The notes: generated by a model not told the origin, from the letters alone. Counted from the stretch's first letter, positions 1 to 8,924 are shown. The stretch: 64,000 bases of DNA from Pelosinus fermentans JBW45 (GCF_000271665.2 NZ_CP010978.1:1396501-1460500), one strand, 5' to 3'. Numbers and translations: made by a program.

Positions 1-2
1 AC

Positions 3-1019
3 ATAACAGAAAAAGAACGATATACGATAGAAATTTTGCTGAAGGAAAAGTTGAAGGCCAGTGAAATCGCTAAGCGATTGGGGAAGCATCAGCGAACAAT
101 TGAGAGGGAAATAACAAAGGGGAAAATACGCCTTCTAAACAGCGATTTAAGCTATCGTGAAGAATATTGCGCAGATCGTGGGCAGGCGGTGTACAAAGCT
201 AATGGGACGAATAAAGGATGCAATTTGAAGATAGGTAATGATCATCAGTTGGCCCAACATATTGAAGAACTAATCGTGAAAAAGAAATATGCACCGGATG
301 CTGTAATAGGACAAATTAAGGCAAAGGGCCTGAAGTTTAAAACAAGCATCTGCACAAAAACATTGTATAACTACATTGATAAAGGAATTTTTGCGAACAT
401 AAGCAATCGGGATTTACCTGTAAAAAAAGATAAGAAAAAAGGCATATATAGACGGGTAAAAATCGCACATAAAAATTTAAAAGGCACAAATATAGAAGAA
501 AGACCAATTGAGATAGAGCACAGAGCAGAATACGGTCATTGGGAAATGGATTGTGTAGTTGGCCCACGCAAAGGTAAGGGTGCAGTTTTATTGGTTTTGA
601 GCGAGAGATGTAGTCGAGAAGAAATCATTTGTAAAATGCCAGGAAAAACGCAAGAATCAGTAAAAGCAGCAATGGATAAGTTGGAAATAAAATACGGGAA
701 ACGCTTTAGAGCAAAATTTAAAACAATAACTGTAGATAACGGCAGTGAGTTTTTAAACTTTAAGCAAATTGAGCAATCAATACGTGTTCCTGAGGAGTCC
801 AGAGTGAAAGTATACTATGCACATCCTTATAGTTCATGGGAGCGCGGAACTAATGAAAATATTAATAAAATGATCCGTCGTTTTATTCCTAAAGGTACCG
901 ATATTGGTAAAATTACTCAAGCACAAATTAAAAGAATCGAACTATGGATAAATAACTATCCACGAAGAATCTTTGGATATCAGTCTGCGAGCGAGGTAGC
1001 TAGTAAGATAAGTGCATAA
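3..1019 (+). CDS. IS30-family transposase, 5' end cut by window edge
   Basis: DDE-type transposase of an IS30-like element. The reading frame is open from the first bases, and the residues before the first possible start (TTG at 36) already fit the IS30 N-terminus (an EKERYTIEILLKEKLKASEIAKRLG-like helix-turn-helix), so the true start lies upstream of the window. The N-terminal HTH is followed by the catalytic core: first Asp in HWEMDCVVG, second Asp in ITVDNGSEF, and Glu in the WERGTNEN block typical of IS30. No frameshift is visible in the part present. A TTAAACTTGCAATTTATA stretch near 1090-1107 resembles IS30-type terminal repeats and may mark the right end, but the left end is not in view to confirm it. 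Confidence 0.93.
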   Translation: MTEKERYTIEILLKEKLKASEIAKRLGKHQRTIEREITKGKIRLLNSDLSYREEYCADRGQAVYKANGTNKGCNLKIGNDHQLAQHIEELIVKKKYAPDAVIGQIKAKGLKFKTSICTKTLYNYIDKGIFANISNRDLPVKKDKKKGIYRRVKIAHKNLKGTNIEERPIEIEHRAEYGHWEMDCVVGPRKGKGAVLLVLSERCSREEIICKMPGKTQESVKAAMDKLEIKYGKRFRAKFKTITVDNGSEFLNFKQIEQSIRVPEESRVKVYYAHPYSSWERGTNENINKMIRRFIPKGTDIGKITQAQIKRIELWINNYPRRIFGYQSASEVASKISA

Positions 1020-1134
1020 ACAAACATTTTTGTTGTCGAGGGAAGGTCTAATATCTAACATTATATGGATTTCCATAATATGGACGGCATTTAAACTTGC
1101 AATTTATATTTACACAAAAAGATTAATGAAAAAG

Positions 1135-1163
1135 TTGACATGATGAAAATATAATGTTATAAT
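1135..1163 (+). promoter_or_regulatory. Consensus sigma-70 promoter
   Basis: TTGACA (1135-1140), a 17-base spacer and TATAAT (1158-1163), both hexamers perfect. Transcription is predicted to start near 1170. It lies just downstream of the IS30 element and about 290 bases upstream of the small gene at 1453. Confidence 0.8.
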
Positions 1164-1189
1164 GACAGAGATCAATATCGAAAGCTAAG

Positions 1190-1210
1190 AGCCGTCATAT
1201 TTGACGGCTT
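1190..1210 (+). promoter_or_regulatory. Hairpin immediately after a strong promoter
   Basis: AGCCGTCA / TTGACGGCT form an 8-9 bp stem with a 3-base loop, about 20 bases after the predicted +1 and followed by the U-rich TTATATTTATAT. It could act as an attenuator or 5' stabilising stem of the 1453 transcript, or end a very short RNA. The rest of 1211-1452 shows nothing I recognise. Confidence 0.45.
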
Positions 1211-1452
1211 ATATTTATATAGAAATTGCAAAAGTAATCGAGTATGTTCTGGCAAAGCAATACAAAAAGTCGATTGTAAAAAATGATTGGTAGATTAGAG
1301 TTGTTCTCCTTTAAAAAAGAGTAATCATAAATCCTGTCTCTGCATATCCTATAAAGTAGTGGTAATGTTGATTAAGTACATAGTGGGCGAATTTACAAGG
1401 TGTGTTGTATATGATTACCGCTATAGTTTATAGGTTATTAGGGAGGATTCAA

Positions 1453-1659
1453 ATGAGAATAGAACAGCGTATCCAGCAGCTTTATAAGAAGTTGTTAAAA
1501 CTAGGATATTATCCATTTCAAGTACAAAGTATTATACACTTTGCAATTGGCAAGAGCGATGTAGAGGCAGCTACTGCTGCTGATAAAATTAAAGTTGTTA
1601 ATATCTTGAAAGACTATGAAAAATTAGCATATAATTTTTCTCTTGCATATAGTAAATAA
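1453..1659 (+). CDS. Small hypothetical protein (68 aa)
   Basis: Not recognised. The ATG at 1453 is preferred because GGGAGGA lies at 1440-1446, eight bases upstream; an in-frame start at 1402 lacks a ribosome binding site. The product begins MRIEQRIQQLYKKLLKLGYY, is basic and helical, has no membrane segment or cysteine cluster, and ends at a clear terminator. It is a single-gene unit between an insertion element and the ABC-F gene. The good RBS, promoter and terminator suggest it is real; the function is unknown. Confidence 0.6.
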   Translation: MRIEQRIQQLYKKLLKLGYYPFQVQSIIHFAIGKSDVEAATAADKIKVVNILKDYEKLAYNFSLAYSK

Positions 1660-1662
1660 GTA

Positions 1663-1690
1663 AATAAAGAGCCTAGTAGGCTCTTTATTT
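1663..1690 (+). terminator. Intrinsic terminator of the 68-aa gene
   Basis: ATAAAGAGCC / GGCTCTTTAT stem with a 5-base loop, ending in a T tract. Confidence 0.8.
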
Positions 1691-1748
1691 CTGTCAATTT
1701 TAAATAAGTAGATTTTAAGTACCATTAAAAAGGAAGGCTGGTAAAAAT

Positions 1749-3341
1749 ATGATTAGTACAAGTGGTTTGACGTTACGGTATGGAAAAAGGGCATTGTTTG
1801 AGGATGTCAATATAAAATTCACGCCAGGCAATTGTTATGGATTAATTGGTGCCAACGGTACAGGAAAATCAACTTTCTTAAAAATATTATCAGGTGAAAT
1901 TGAACCAAATTCTGGTGAAGTTATTATTTCATCTGGAGAACGCCTAGCCGTTTTGAAACAGGATCATTATGAATTTGATGAATTTGATGTACTGAAAACA
2001 GTTATTATGGGACATGCTAGACTTTTTGAAATTATGGAAGCAAAAGAAGTATTATATGCGAAAGCCGATTTTACCGACGAAGATGGTATAAAGGTTGGCG
2101 AATTAGAAGGTGAATTTGCCGAACTCAACGGCTGGGATGCGGAAACGGAAGCAGCCCGCATGTTGACTGGTTTAGGAATTGGTGAAGAGCTACATACCAA
2201 ATTAATGAAAGATTTAAGTGGTAATGAAAAGGTTCGGGTATTGTTAGCCCAAGCTTTATTTGGCTCTCCGGACATTTTGCTGCTGGATGAACCGACAAAT
2301 CATCTAGATGTAGAATCCATTCGCTGGTTGGAAGAGTTTCTGTATAACTTTGATAACATAGTTATTGTGGTATCTCATGACCGTCATTTCTTAAATAAAG
2401 TTTGTACTCATATTGCCGATATTGATTTTAGCCAAATCCAGCTGTATGTAGGTAATTATGATTTTTGGCAGCAGTCAAGTGAACTAGCATTGAAAATGGC
2501 TAAAGAAGCTAATAAGAAGACTGAAGAAAAAATGAAAGATCTGCAAAGCTTTATTCAACGTTTTAGTGCGAATGCTTCCAAATCAAAACAAGCAACGTCA
2601 CGTAGAAAACAATTAGATAAATTGACATTAGAAGATATTAGGCCATCATCCCGTAAATATCCATATATCGCTTTTAAACCGGACCGAGAAGCAGGGGATC
2701 AACTATTAACCGTTGAGAATCTTTGCAAAACCATTGATGGGGAAAAAGTGCTGAATAATGTTAGCTTCGTTGTTACAAAGGCAGATAAAATTGCTTTTGT
2801 TGGTGCTAACAGCTTGGCGAAGACCACATTATTTAAAATCTTAATGGGTGAAATGGAAGCAGACAGTGGTGAATTTAAATGGGGTGTCACTACTTCTCAG
2901 GCTTATTTCCCAAGGGATAATGCGGAGTATTTTAATAGTACATTAAATCTGGTAGATTGGCTCAGACAATTTTCTCGGGACCCGGATGAAACTTTTGTTC
3001 GAGGATTCTTAGGTCGTATGTTATTTTCCGGTGAGGAAAGTCAAAAAGCTGCCAATGTATTATCTGGTGGTGAAAAAGTACGGTGCATGCTGTCTAAAAT
3101 GATGCTGAGCGGCGCCAATGTACTGATTTTTGATGAGCCGACAAATCACTTGGATTTGGAGTCTATCACTTCATTGAATAATGGTTTAATCAGCTTTGAG
3201 GGAACCATGTTATTTGTTGCTCATGACCATGAGTTTGTGCAAACCATTGCCAACCGTATTATTGAAATTACGGAAGATGGTATCATTGACAAACGTATGA
3301 CCTATGATGAATATTTGGAAACCGTAGCAACTAGAAAATAA
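1749..3341 (+). CDS. ykpA: ABC-F ATPase, YkpA/YbiT type
   Basis: Soluble double-ATPase of the ABC-F class, a family of ribosome-associated factors with no membrane domain; the cellular role of this subgroup is not settled. 530 aa, usual length. The first nucleotide-binding domain has Walker A GANGTGKST, a degenerate signature LSGNEK and Walker B LLLLDEPTNHLD. A basic linker (KSKQATSRRKQLDK) follows. The second domain has signature LSGGEK and Walker B LIFDEPTNHLD, but its P-loop reads GANSLAKTT, with Ala where the last Gly should be. From memory, B. subtilis YkpA has a similarly degenerate second P-loop, so this is probably a family trait. Start ATG is preceded by AAGGAAGG. Own terminator downstream. 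Confidence 0.9.
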   Translation: MISTSGLTLRYGKRALFEDVNIKFTPGNCYGLIGANGTGKSTFLKILSGEIEPNSGEVIISSGERLAVLKQDHYEFDEFDVLKTVIMGHARLFEIMEAKEVLYAKADFTDEDGIKVGELEGEFAELNGWDAETEAARMLTGLGIGEELHTKLMKDLSGNEKVRVLLAQALFGSPDILLLDEPTNHLDVESIRWLEEFLYNFDNIVIVVSHDRHFLNKVCTHIADIDFSQIQLYVGNYDFWQQSSELALKMAKEANKKTEEKMKDLQSFIQRFSANASKSKQATSRRKQLDKLTLEDIRPSSRKYPYIAFKPDREAGDQLLTVENLCKTIDGEKVLNNVSFVVTKADKIAFVGANSLAKTTLFKILMGEMEADSGEFKWGVTTSQAYFPRDNAEYFNSTLNLVDWLRQFSRDPDETFVRGFLGRMLFSGEESQKAANVLSGGEKVRCMLSKMMLSGANVLIFDEPTNHLDLESITSLNNGLISFEGTMLFVAHDHEFVQTIANRIIEITEDGIIDKRMTYDEYLETVATRK

Positions 3342-3355
3342 GAATCATTATACAG

Positions 3356-3388
3356 CACGCACTTCACTTGTGAGGTGCGTGTTTTTTT
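3356..3388 (+). terminator. Terminator after ykpA
   Basis: CACGCACTTCA / TGAGGTGCGTG, an 11-bp stem with one G-T pair, 4-base loop, then seven T. Confidence 0.85.
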
Positions 3389-3404
3389 GTCTGAGGGGAA
3401 CGTT

Positions 3405-3499
3405 AACCACAGAGGACACAGAGAACACAGAGAGTACGAGTTGAGGGGGTATTTTTATTCTATCTATCTTTTCTCTGTGTTCTCTGCGCCTCTGTGGTT
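3405..3499. repeat. Dispersed palindromic repeat, copy A (CACAGAG type)
   Basis: Two arms of about 29 bases (from AACCACAGAGG at 3405, mirrored by CCTCTGTGGTT ending 3499) match in inverted orientation with one mismatch and one indel, around a 37-base centre. The centre (TTATTCTATCTAT) and the right flank (GTTTTATATGTTTTAA) recur in copy C at 8724. No coding content. Confidence 0.85.
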
Positions 3500-3644
3500 C
3501 AATTTTGTTTTATATGTTTTAAAAGACGCAATAGTGTTTTTTTGATAAAATGGATATTGTAATTGTTTTTTACATAAAGTATATACTATATAGATAGTAA
3601 GAATTTCTAAAACAGTATAGCTTTAACAGCAGGAGGATATTAGG

Positions 3645-5348
3645 ATGAGAGAATATGATGTTCTAATCGAAAAATTTCATGATTTCTTTACTCAGGATGG
3701 GAACTCTTGTGTGAGTCTGGGGGTCAATAAACATTTGGATGATCTGCCTAATCCTACCTTAGAAAATAGTAAACTACGCATTGCTGCAGGACAGAAATTA
3801 TTGGCAGATATTATGAGTTTTCCTAAAGGGGTATTGGAATTTGAGCAAATCCTGGACTTAGATTTGGCGGCATTGGCTGTTGAATTTGCCATATATAATC
3901 TCACATATCACTTTAATGGTAAAACCCAGCTGCAGCAAAAACCCACTGCAGGTGCTGATATTAGTGATGGAATATTTCTGCTGTTCATCAACGATCCTCG
4001 TCCTTCTCATGAAAGACTGGATCATATTACGGCTCGCCTGGAAAAAGTACCTCAATACTTGGAGCAATTGCTTTTGACGTTAGATACACCTGTAGAGCGC
4101 TGGGTTAGTATGGATATTGAAAAGGTAAATGGACTGCCAGAATTCTTTGAGACTCTTTATAATTGGGCGAAGAGTGAGCAATACAATCAGTTAGAAAGGC
4201 TGGCAGCTGCAAAGCAGCAAGCTAATGATGCTTTAGAGAAATATATAGAAAAACTCAAAGCAATGCCTACAACCACCGATTTCTTTATTGGTACAGAACA
4301 GGCTAAAAAATGTATTGCATTACGGGGCATTGATAAATCCCTGGAAGAATTACATACAATGGCCGTCCAGTTTTTGCAGGATACTGCAAAAGAGTTGGAA
4401 CTTTTGAGTGTGAAGTTAATTGATAAATACAGCTTGCCGACGACTACTACTTTGGAAGAATTACATAATTTCTTAAACCAGCAGTATCAGGTAAAGCTTC
4501 CTCATAAAGATTCCTTCTCTGATATCATTTTACGATATAAAGAGGAAAAGGATAAGATTATCAACTATCTCCAGGAAAAAGGGCTGTTTCCCATAGGGGA
4601 AGGACAGGATATGCTGATTATGCAAACACCTGCTTTTATGGCTCCTTCTATTCCAGCTGGAGCTATGGTTTCTCCGCCGCCTTTTCGCCCTGGTACAAAG
4701 ACGAGTGTGATTTACCTTACACTGAGTCAAGAGTTGTTAGATGAACATACGGAACTATCCATTCCTTCGATGATGATCCATGAGGGCATTCCTGGGCATC
4801 ATTTACAGCTTGCTACCGCAGCGAACCATCCATCCGTAGTGCGGCGTCATTTTGATGCAATGGAGCATGCAGAGGGCTGGACCACGATGCTGGAAGATTA
4901 TATGCTGGATATTGGGTATATGGGTGAACTAACCGATGAAGCCCGCTTTTGTGCGAAAAGGGATATTTCCAGAATTGGTGCGCGAGTGGCAATTGATTTA
5001 TACTTCATGACAGGAGATATAAAATATTTAGATGTGGGCATTGATGTGGATATAACTTCTGATGATCCCTTTATCAATGCTGGCAAACTGCTGCAAAAAG
5101 TGACTGGATTTGTGGGAGGCAGAGTGCAAGCAGAATTAAACTGGTACTCTCAAGAAAAAGCCTATCCTCTTTGCTACCTTACTGGCAACAAATTAGTGTG
5201 GGAATTAAAGAGAGATATGGCCAAAGCGCAGCAAGGTAAACTAGAGGGACTCGAGTTAGATAAAGTATTTCACAGTATGTATCTGAAGGCGGGAAATATG
5301 CCTCTTGCCTTTTTACGCAAGGTATTTGAGCATGAAAAGCTGTTGTAA
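3645..5348 (+). CDS. DUF885-family putative metallopeptidase
   Basis: 567 aa, the usual length for DUF885 proteins, which are uncharacterised but carry a zinc-peptidase-like motif. Here it is HEGIPGHH (residues 379-386, with the HExxxHH spacing typical of the family), followed by an AEGWTTMLEDYMLDIG block. No signal peptide is seen, so it should act in the cytoplasm. Start ATG follows CAGGAGG. It is alone between repeat copy A and the ilv leader. Substrate unknown; peptide or modified amino-acid hydrolysis is inference. Confidence 0.85.
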   Translation: MREYDVLIEKFHDFFTQDGNSCVSLGVNKHLDDLPNPTLENSKLRIAAGQKLLADIMSFPKGVLEFEQILDLDLAALAVEFAIYNLTYHFNGKTQLQQKPTAGADISDGIFLLFINDPRPSHERLDHITARLEKVPQYLEQLLLTLDTPVERWVSMDIEKVNGLPEFFETLYNWAKSEQYNQLERLAAAKQQANDALEKYIEKLKAMPTTTDFFIGTEQAKKCIALRGIDKSLEELHTMAVQFLQDTAKELELLSVKLIDKYSLPTTTTLEELHNFLNQQYQVKLPHKDSFSDIILRYKEEKDKIINYLQEKGLFPIGEGQDMLIMQTPAFMAPSIPAGAMVSPPPFRPGTKTSVIYLTLSQELLDEHTELSIPSMMIHEGIPGHHLQLATAANHPSVVRRHFDAMEHAEGWTTMLEDYMLDIGYMGELTDEARFCAKRDISRIGARVAIDLYFMTGDIKYLDVGIDVDITSDDPFINAGKLLQKVTGFVGGRVQAELNWYSQEKAYPLCYLTGNKLVWELKRDMAKAQQGKLEGLELDKVFHSMYLKAGNMPLAFLRKVFEHEKLL

Positions 5349-5426
5349 TACAAATGGAGTTAGAAGGAAAAATGTGAAGTGGTTATAGGTTTCTGTAATT
5401 AAATGTCCATTTCATAAAGAATGTTG

Positions 5427-5455
5427 TTGACAGTGTGAAGAATTTTTTGTATTAT
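5427..5455 (+). promoter_or_regulatory. Promoter of the ilvBN T-box transcript
   Basis: TTGACA (5427-5432), 17 bases, TATTAT (5450-5455). Start predicted near 5462, at the front edge of the T-box leader. Confidence 0.6.
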
Positions 5456-5462
5456 AATCAAA

Positions 5463-5755
5463 AAGAAGACTATAATGACGATGAATGGAAGAGTAATTGT
5501 ATTGGTAATATTCACAGCGAGCTGGAAATGGTGTAAGCCAGTAATATGAAATACAATGAAAATCATCCACGAGTTGCGGGCTGAAGAATTAGTAAGCTGC
5601 GCCGGGCCTCTTTTAGAGGAATTGCTGCCCGTTATTGCGGCGAGGTATAGAGTATTTATGCTTCGTACCTATGAGATATTATGGTTTATGCCATAATAAT
5701 TTGGGTGGTATCGCGGATTAACCTCCGTCCCTTTATAAGGGACGGAGGTCTTTTA
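5463..5755 (+). promoter_or_regulatory. T-box riboswitch, probably tRNA-Ile, upstream of ilvB
   Basis: Stem I carries the AGCGAGCTGG...GGTGTAAGCC signature (from about 5516). The T-box core GGGTGGTATCGCGG is at 5703-5716, followed by terminator stem ACCTCCGTCCC / GGGACGGAGGT (5721-5749) and a T run. In the lower loop of stem I, ATC (5562-5564) sits between GAAA and ATCCAC, where TCCA can pair with TGGA near the start of the stem; this fits an isoleucine AUC specifier. UGGU in the antiterminator matches an ACCA tRNA end. Uncharged tRNA would allow read-through into ilvBN. Confidence 0.9.
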
Positions 5756-5842
5756 TTTTACTGTGGTTTATAAAATTCATAGTATATTCTTACGATATTA
5801 GAATGAATATGATTTTAGTGGAAGAGAAAAAAAGAATGATGT

Positions 5843-5916
5843 AACCGCAGAGAACACAGAGAAATGATGGATAGGTTATAAATTTACCCCTCAGCGCACT
5901 CTGCGCCTCTGCGGTT
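5843..5916. repeat. Dispersed palindromic repeat, copy B
   Basis: AACCGCAGAG at the left and CTCTGCGGTT at the right form inverted ends of a divergent copy. It lies between the T-box terminator and the ilvB ribosome binding site, so it is part of the ilvBN 5' untranslated region. Confidence 0.7.
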
Positions 5917-5961
5917 CAAAAACGGTTTAATTCTTATTAAGAAAATAAGGAGGTATTTGTT

Positions 5962-7662
5962 TTGAAAATGTTGGGAGCGGAAGTTGTAATTGAATGTTTG
6001 AAGGCGGAAGAGGTGGATATTGTATTTGGTTATCCTGGGGGGGCCGTTTTAACCCTTTATGATGCATTATTTAAAACTGATTTTCCCCATATTTTAACTC
6101 GCCATGAACAAGGAGCGGTGCATGCTGCAGATGGATATGCTCGGGCAACGGGTAAAACAGGCGTCTGCTTTGCTACCTCTGGTCCTGGGGGAACCAATCT
6201 GGTTACTGGTATTGCAACAGCGTATATGGATTCTATTCCCTTGGTGGCGATTACTGGTCAGGTAGGAGTATCTTTGATTGGCAAAGATTCTTTTCAAGAA
6301 GCGGATATTTGTGGTATTACTACTCCTATTACCAAACATAATTATTTAGTAAAAAAGATTCAGGATTTGCCTTGTGTAATGAAAGAAGCGTTTTATATTG
6401 CACGCACCGGACGGCCAGGACCAGTCTTGATTGATATTTCTAAAGATGTTTTCAATGATACACTTGATTTTGTATATCCTGAGACTGTCTGTCTTAGAGG
6501 ATATCGATCTTTATTTGCTGGTGATTCTAGCCAGATTGATTTAGTGATTGAAGCCTTAGAAAAAGCAGAAAAACCTGTAATTTTTGTAGGCGGCGGTGTT
6601 AATATTTCAGGCACCTCCCAAGACGTTCGCAAATTAATCAACCTAACTGGCATTCCAGTCATATCAAGCTTAATGGGATTAGGCTGTATTCCTAGTGATG
6701 CACCTGAACACTTGGGAATGGTGGGAATGCATGGAACCTATGCTGCCAATATGGCGACAATTGACTGTGATCTTCTAATGGGTATTGGAGTTCGTTTCGA
6801 TGATCGGGTCACCAGTCTGGTTCAGAACTTTGCTCCCAAAGCAACGATTATACATTTTGATATTGATCCAGCCGAGGTAAATAAGAATGTCCGTGCTGAT
6901 TTAAAAGTAATAGGAGATTTGCGGTGGTCTTTGCCTCTTTTGTGTGAAAAAATAGCGGAGCGTAATGTAACGAAAAAGCAGTGGGCAAGAGCAGAGTGGG
7001 TGGGTTTAGTACAGGAATGGAAGCGGGAAAAGCCTTTGGCATCAAGTTTGCCTGCAGGAGGAATTCGGCCACAAACCGTGATTGAGAAGGTCAGTGAGCT
7101 TACTCAAGGTGAAGCCATCATTGTAACGGATGTTGGCCAACATCAGATGTGGACTGCACAATCTTACAATTTTAATACACAGCGTTCTTTCTTGACTTCT
7201 GGTGGTTTGGGAACCATGGGATATGGTTTGCCAGCCGCGATTGGGGCTCAGATAACTTTGCCGGAGAAGAATGTCATATTATTTACTGGTGATGGCAGTA
7301 TTATGATGAACTGTCAGGAGCTTGCAACTCTTGCTGATAATGGATTGCCAGTGAAAATTATCGTTATGAATAATCAGGTGCTTGGTATGGTGAATCAATG
7401 GCAGCGGATGTTTTATGGTAAACGGTATTCCTATTCCAGTACGAAGGGGTGTACCGACTTTGTGAAGCTTGCTGAGGCTATGGGGGTTGCTGGTCTTAGA
7501 GTAACAAAACCAGAAGAGTTAAACACGGTACTCGAAAAAGCATTGAAAATGGAAGGCCCAGTGCTGGTTGATATTCTGCTGCCAGAAACTGAAGATGTAT
7601 TACCTATGGTTGCGCCAGGAGGACGTCTGGATCAAATGGTCTTAAGGGGGATAATTGGATGA
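5962..7662 (+). CDS. ilvB: Acetolactate synthase, large (catalytic) subunit
   Basis: Condenses pyruvate with pyruvate or 2-ketobutyrate in branched-chain amino acid synthesis, using ThDP, Mg and FAD. 566 aa. N-terminal ThDP PYR domain (VFGYPGGAVLTLYDAL, with Glu in RHEQGAVHAADGYAR), central FAD domain and C-terminal PP domain with GDGSIMMNCQELATL...VMNN. The start is TTG at 5962, eight bases after AAGGAGG; the ATG six bases later would be too far from it. It overlaps ilvN by four bases (ATGA) and is controlled by the T-box upstream. Confidence 0.97.
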   Translation: MKMLGAEVVIECLKAEEVDIVFGYPGGAVLTLYDALFKTDFPHILTRHEQGAVHAADGYARATGKTGVCFATSGPGGTNLVTGIATAYMDSIPLVAITGQVGVSLIGKDSFQEADICGITTPITKHNYLVKKIQDLPCVMKEAFYIARTGRPGPVLIDISKDVFNDTLDFVYPETVCLRGYRSLFAGDSSQIDLVIEALEKAEKPVIFVGGGVNISGTSQDVRKLINLTGIPVISSLMGLGCIPSDAPEHLGMVGMHGTYAANMATIDCDLLMGIGVRFDDRVTSLVQNFAPKATIIHFDIDPAEVNKNVRADLKVIGDLRWSLPLLCEKIAERNVTKKQWARAEWVGLVQEWKREKPLASSLPAGGIRPQTVIEKVSELTQGEAIIVTDVGQHQMWTAQSYNFNTQRSFLTSGGLGTMGYGLPAAIGAQITLPEKNVILFTGDGSIMMNCQELATLADNGLPVKIIVMNNQVLGMVNQWQRMFYGKRYSYSSTKGCTDFVKLAEAMGVAGLRVTKPEELNTVLEKALKMEGPVLVDILLPETEDVLPMVAPGGRLDQMVLRGIIG

Positions 7663-8156
7663 AATATACATTAGCTGTTTTAGTAGAGAATCGGCCAGGG
7701 GTATTAACTCATATATCAGGACTCATTAGCCGTCGTGCCTTTAATATTGAAAGTATAGCAGCGGGACCTACTGAGGAAGTTGATACGACGCGAATCACCA
7801 TTGGTGTTGAGGTGGAGGATGAATTTGAATTAGAGCAGGTAGTTAATCAATTGTCAAAACTCGTTAATGTGATTAAGATTGCAAATATCACATATGTGGA
7901 TTCCATTCAACGTGAACTAGCTCTCATTAAAGTTCGTGCCAATAAAGCTAATCGATCAGACCTTGTTGATGTTGTAGAAATTTTTCGTGCTAAAATTGTA
8001 GATGTAAATAGAGAAACCTTAGTCGTCGAGTTATCCGGTGAAGAATCTAAAATTGATGCTTTGTGTGAGGTATTAACTGATTTCGGCATTCTTGAAATTG
8101 TTCGTACAGGAAGAATTGCAATTTCTAGAGGACCAGTTCCTGCAAAAGATATGTAG
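7659..8156 (+). CDS. ilvN: Acetolactate synthase, small regulatory subunit
   Basis: 165 aa. N-terminal ACT domain (YTLAVLVENRPGVLTHISGL, then RRAFNIESIAAG) that binds valine for feedback inhibition in this family, followed by the C-terminal dimerisation/activation domain. Translationally coupled to ilvB through an ATGA overlap; a terminator follows directly. No other ilv or leu genes are adjacent, so the operon here is ilvBN only. Confidence 0.96.
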   Translation: MKYTLAVLVENRPGVLTHISGLISRRAFNIESIAAGPTEEVDTTRITIGVEVEDEFELEQVVNQLSKLVNVIKIANITYVDSIQRELALIKVRANKANRSDLVDVVEIFRAKIVDVNRETLVVELSGEESKIDALCEVLTDFGILEIVRTGRIAISRGPVPAKDM

Positions 8157-8178
8157 ACAAATGCAAAAAAGGGACTAC

Positions 8179-8211
8179 AAAAGCCCAGTACTAAAGCGGC
8201 ACTGGGCTTTT
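8179..8211. terminator. Bidirectional terminator between ilvN and the DUF441 gene
   Basis: AAAAGCCCAGT / ACTGGGCTTTT, a perfect 11-bp stem whose A and T flanks serve both strands of this convergent pair. Confidence 0.85.
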
Positions 8212-8217
8212 GTGCTT

Positions 8218-8676
8218 TTAATTTTTAAACAACCCTATTGCACTGATAATCAAAGATACCATTCCACCTGCAATTAGAGGACCGACTGCCAGCCCTTGGA
8301 AGAAGCACACTCCCACAATGGTACCAACAACTAAAGCCGTTACTGCTTCTGGAGATTCTTTCATAAAAAATACACCTTGGGCAGCGATCCAGGCGACGAG
8401 AATGCCAACAAAAATGGCTACTAAACCAATGGGGGTCTTAAATGCTTCCAAGATTCCGCCGATGGATATGCGTCCTTGAGCGATAGGTGTTAATACAGCC
8501 AGAGTTAAAATGGTAATGCCAATGGTAATGCCATGATCTTCGATATAAGGAAACCATGTATGAAAGCCTAGCAGCTTTATTAGAAGCAGTATAAGTGCAG
8601 CAATTGATACAGAGTGGTTGTTACCAATAACGGATAAACACAAAATTATCAAAATAGGTAGGTTTTCCCAATTCAT
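8218..8676 (-). CDS. DUF441 / UPF0756-family membrane protein
   Basis: 152 aa, almost entirely hydrophobic, with four to five predicted membrane helices, for example residues 5-37 and a GLVAIFVGILVAWIAAQGVFF segment. Family members are small inner-membrane proteins of unknown function (YeaL-like). Conserved features are the short polar turn WFPYIEDHG and the glycine-rich end GLAVGPLIAGGMVSLIISAIG. Convergent to ilvN with a shared terminator. Confidence 0.85.
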   Translation of the reverse strand: MNWENLPILIILCLSVIGNNHSVSIAALILLLIKLLGFHTWFPYIEDHGITIGITILTLAVLTPIAQGRISIGGILEAFKTPIGLVAIFVGILVAWIAAQGVFFMKESPEAVTALVVGTIVGVCFFQGLAVGPLIAGGMVSLIISAIGLFKN

Positions 8677-8723
8677 TTGTTCACATCCTTATGTAGCTGT
8701 TGCAAAGAATACGAAGGACTTTT

Positions 8724-8819
8724 AACCACAGAGGGCACAGAGAACTCAGAGGGGGAGACGCTGAGGGGCCGTTATTATTCTATCTATTTTTTCTCTGTGT
8801 TCTCTGCGCCTCTGTGGTT
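8724..8819. repeat. Dispersed palindromic repeat, copy C
   Basis: Same ends (AACCACAGAGG ... CCTCTGTGGTT), same centre (TTATTCTATCTATTTTTT) and a related right flank (GCTTTATCTGTTTTAA) as copy A. An open frame of 103 codons across it (8677-8988) is a by-product of the repeat and not a gene. Confidence 0.85.
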
Positions 8820-8856
8820 CGGTTCCGCTTTATCTGTTTTAAGGGAGCGTAAACCT

Positions 8857-8924
8857 GTCATTTGCGAGCACAGCGAAGCAATCCTCCCCTTGTCAAAAGA
8901 TTGCTTTACTCTGTTCACAATGAT
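8857..8924. repeat. Second repeat type, degenerate inverted repeat
   Basis: GTCATTTGCGAGCACAGCGA...AAGCAATC followed by GATTGCTTTACTCTGTTCACAATGAT. The ends resemble the GTCATTGCGAG...AAGCAATC repeat seen in many unrelated bacterial genomes. Only one copy was seen here. Confidence 0.5.

Noticed and set aside
2790-2830. Degenerate second P-loop of the ABC-F protein as evidence of a broken gene
   Set aside because: The rest of the domain is intact and, from memory, B. subtilis YkpA has a comparable deviation, so it is probably a family feature.
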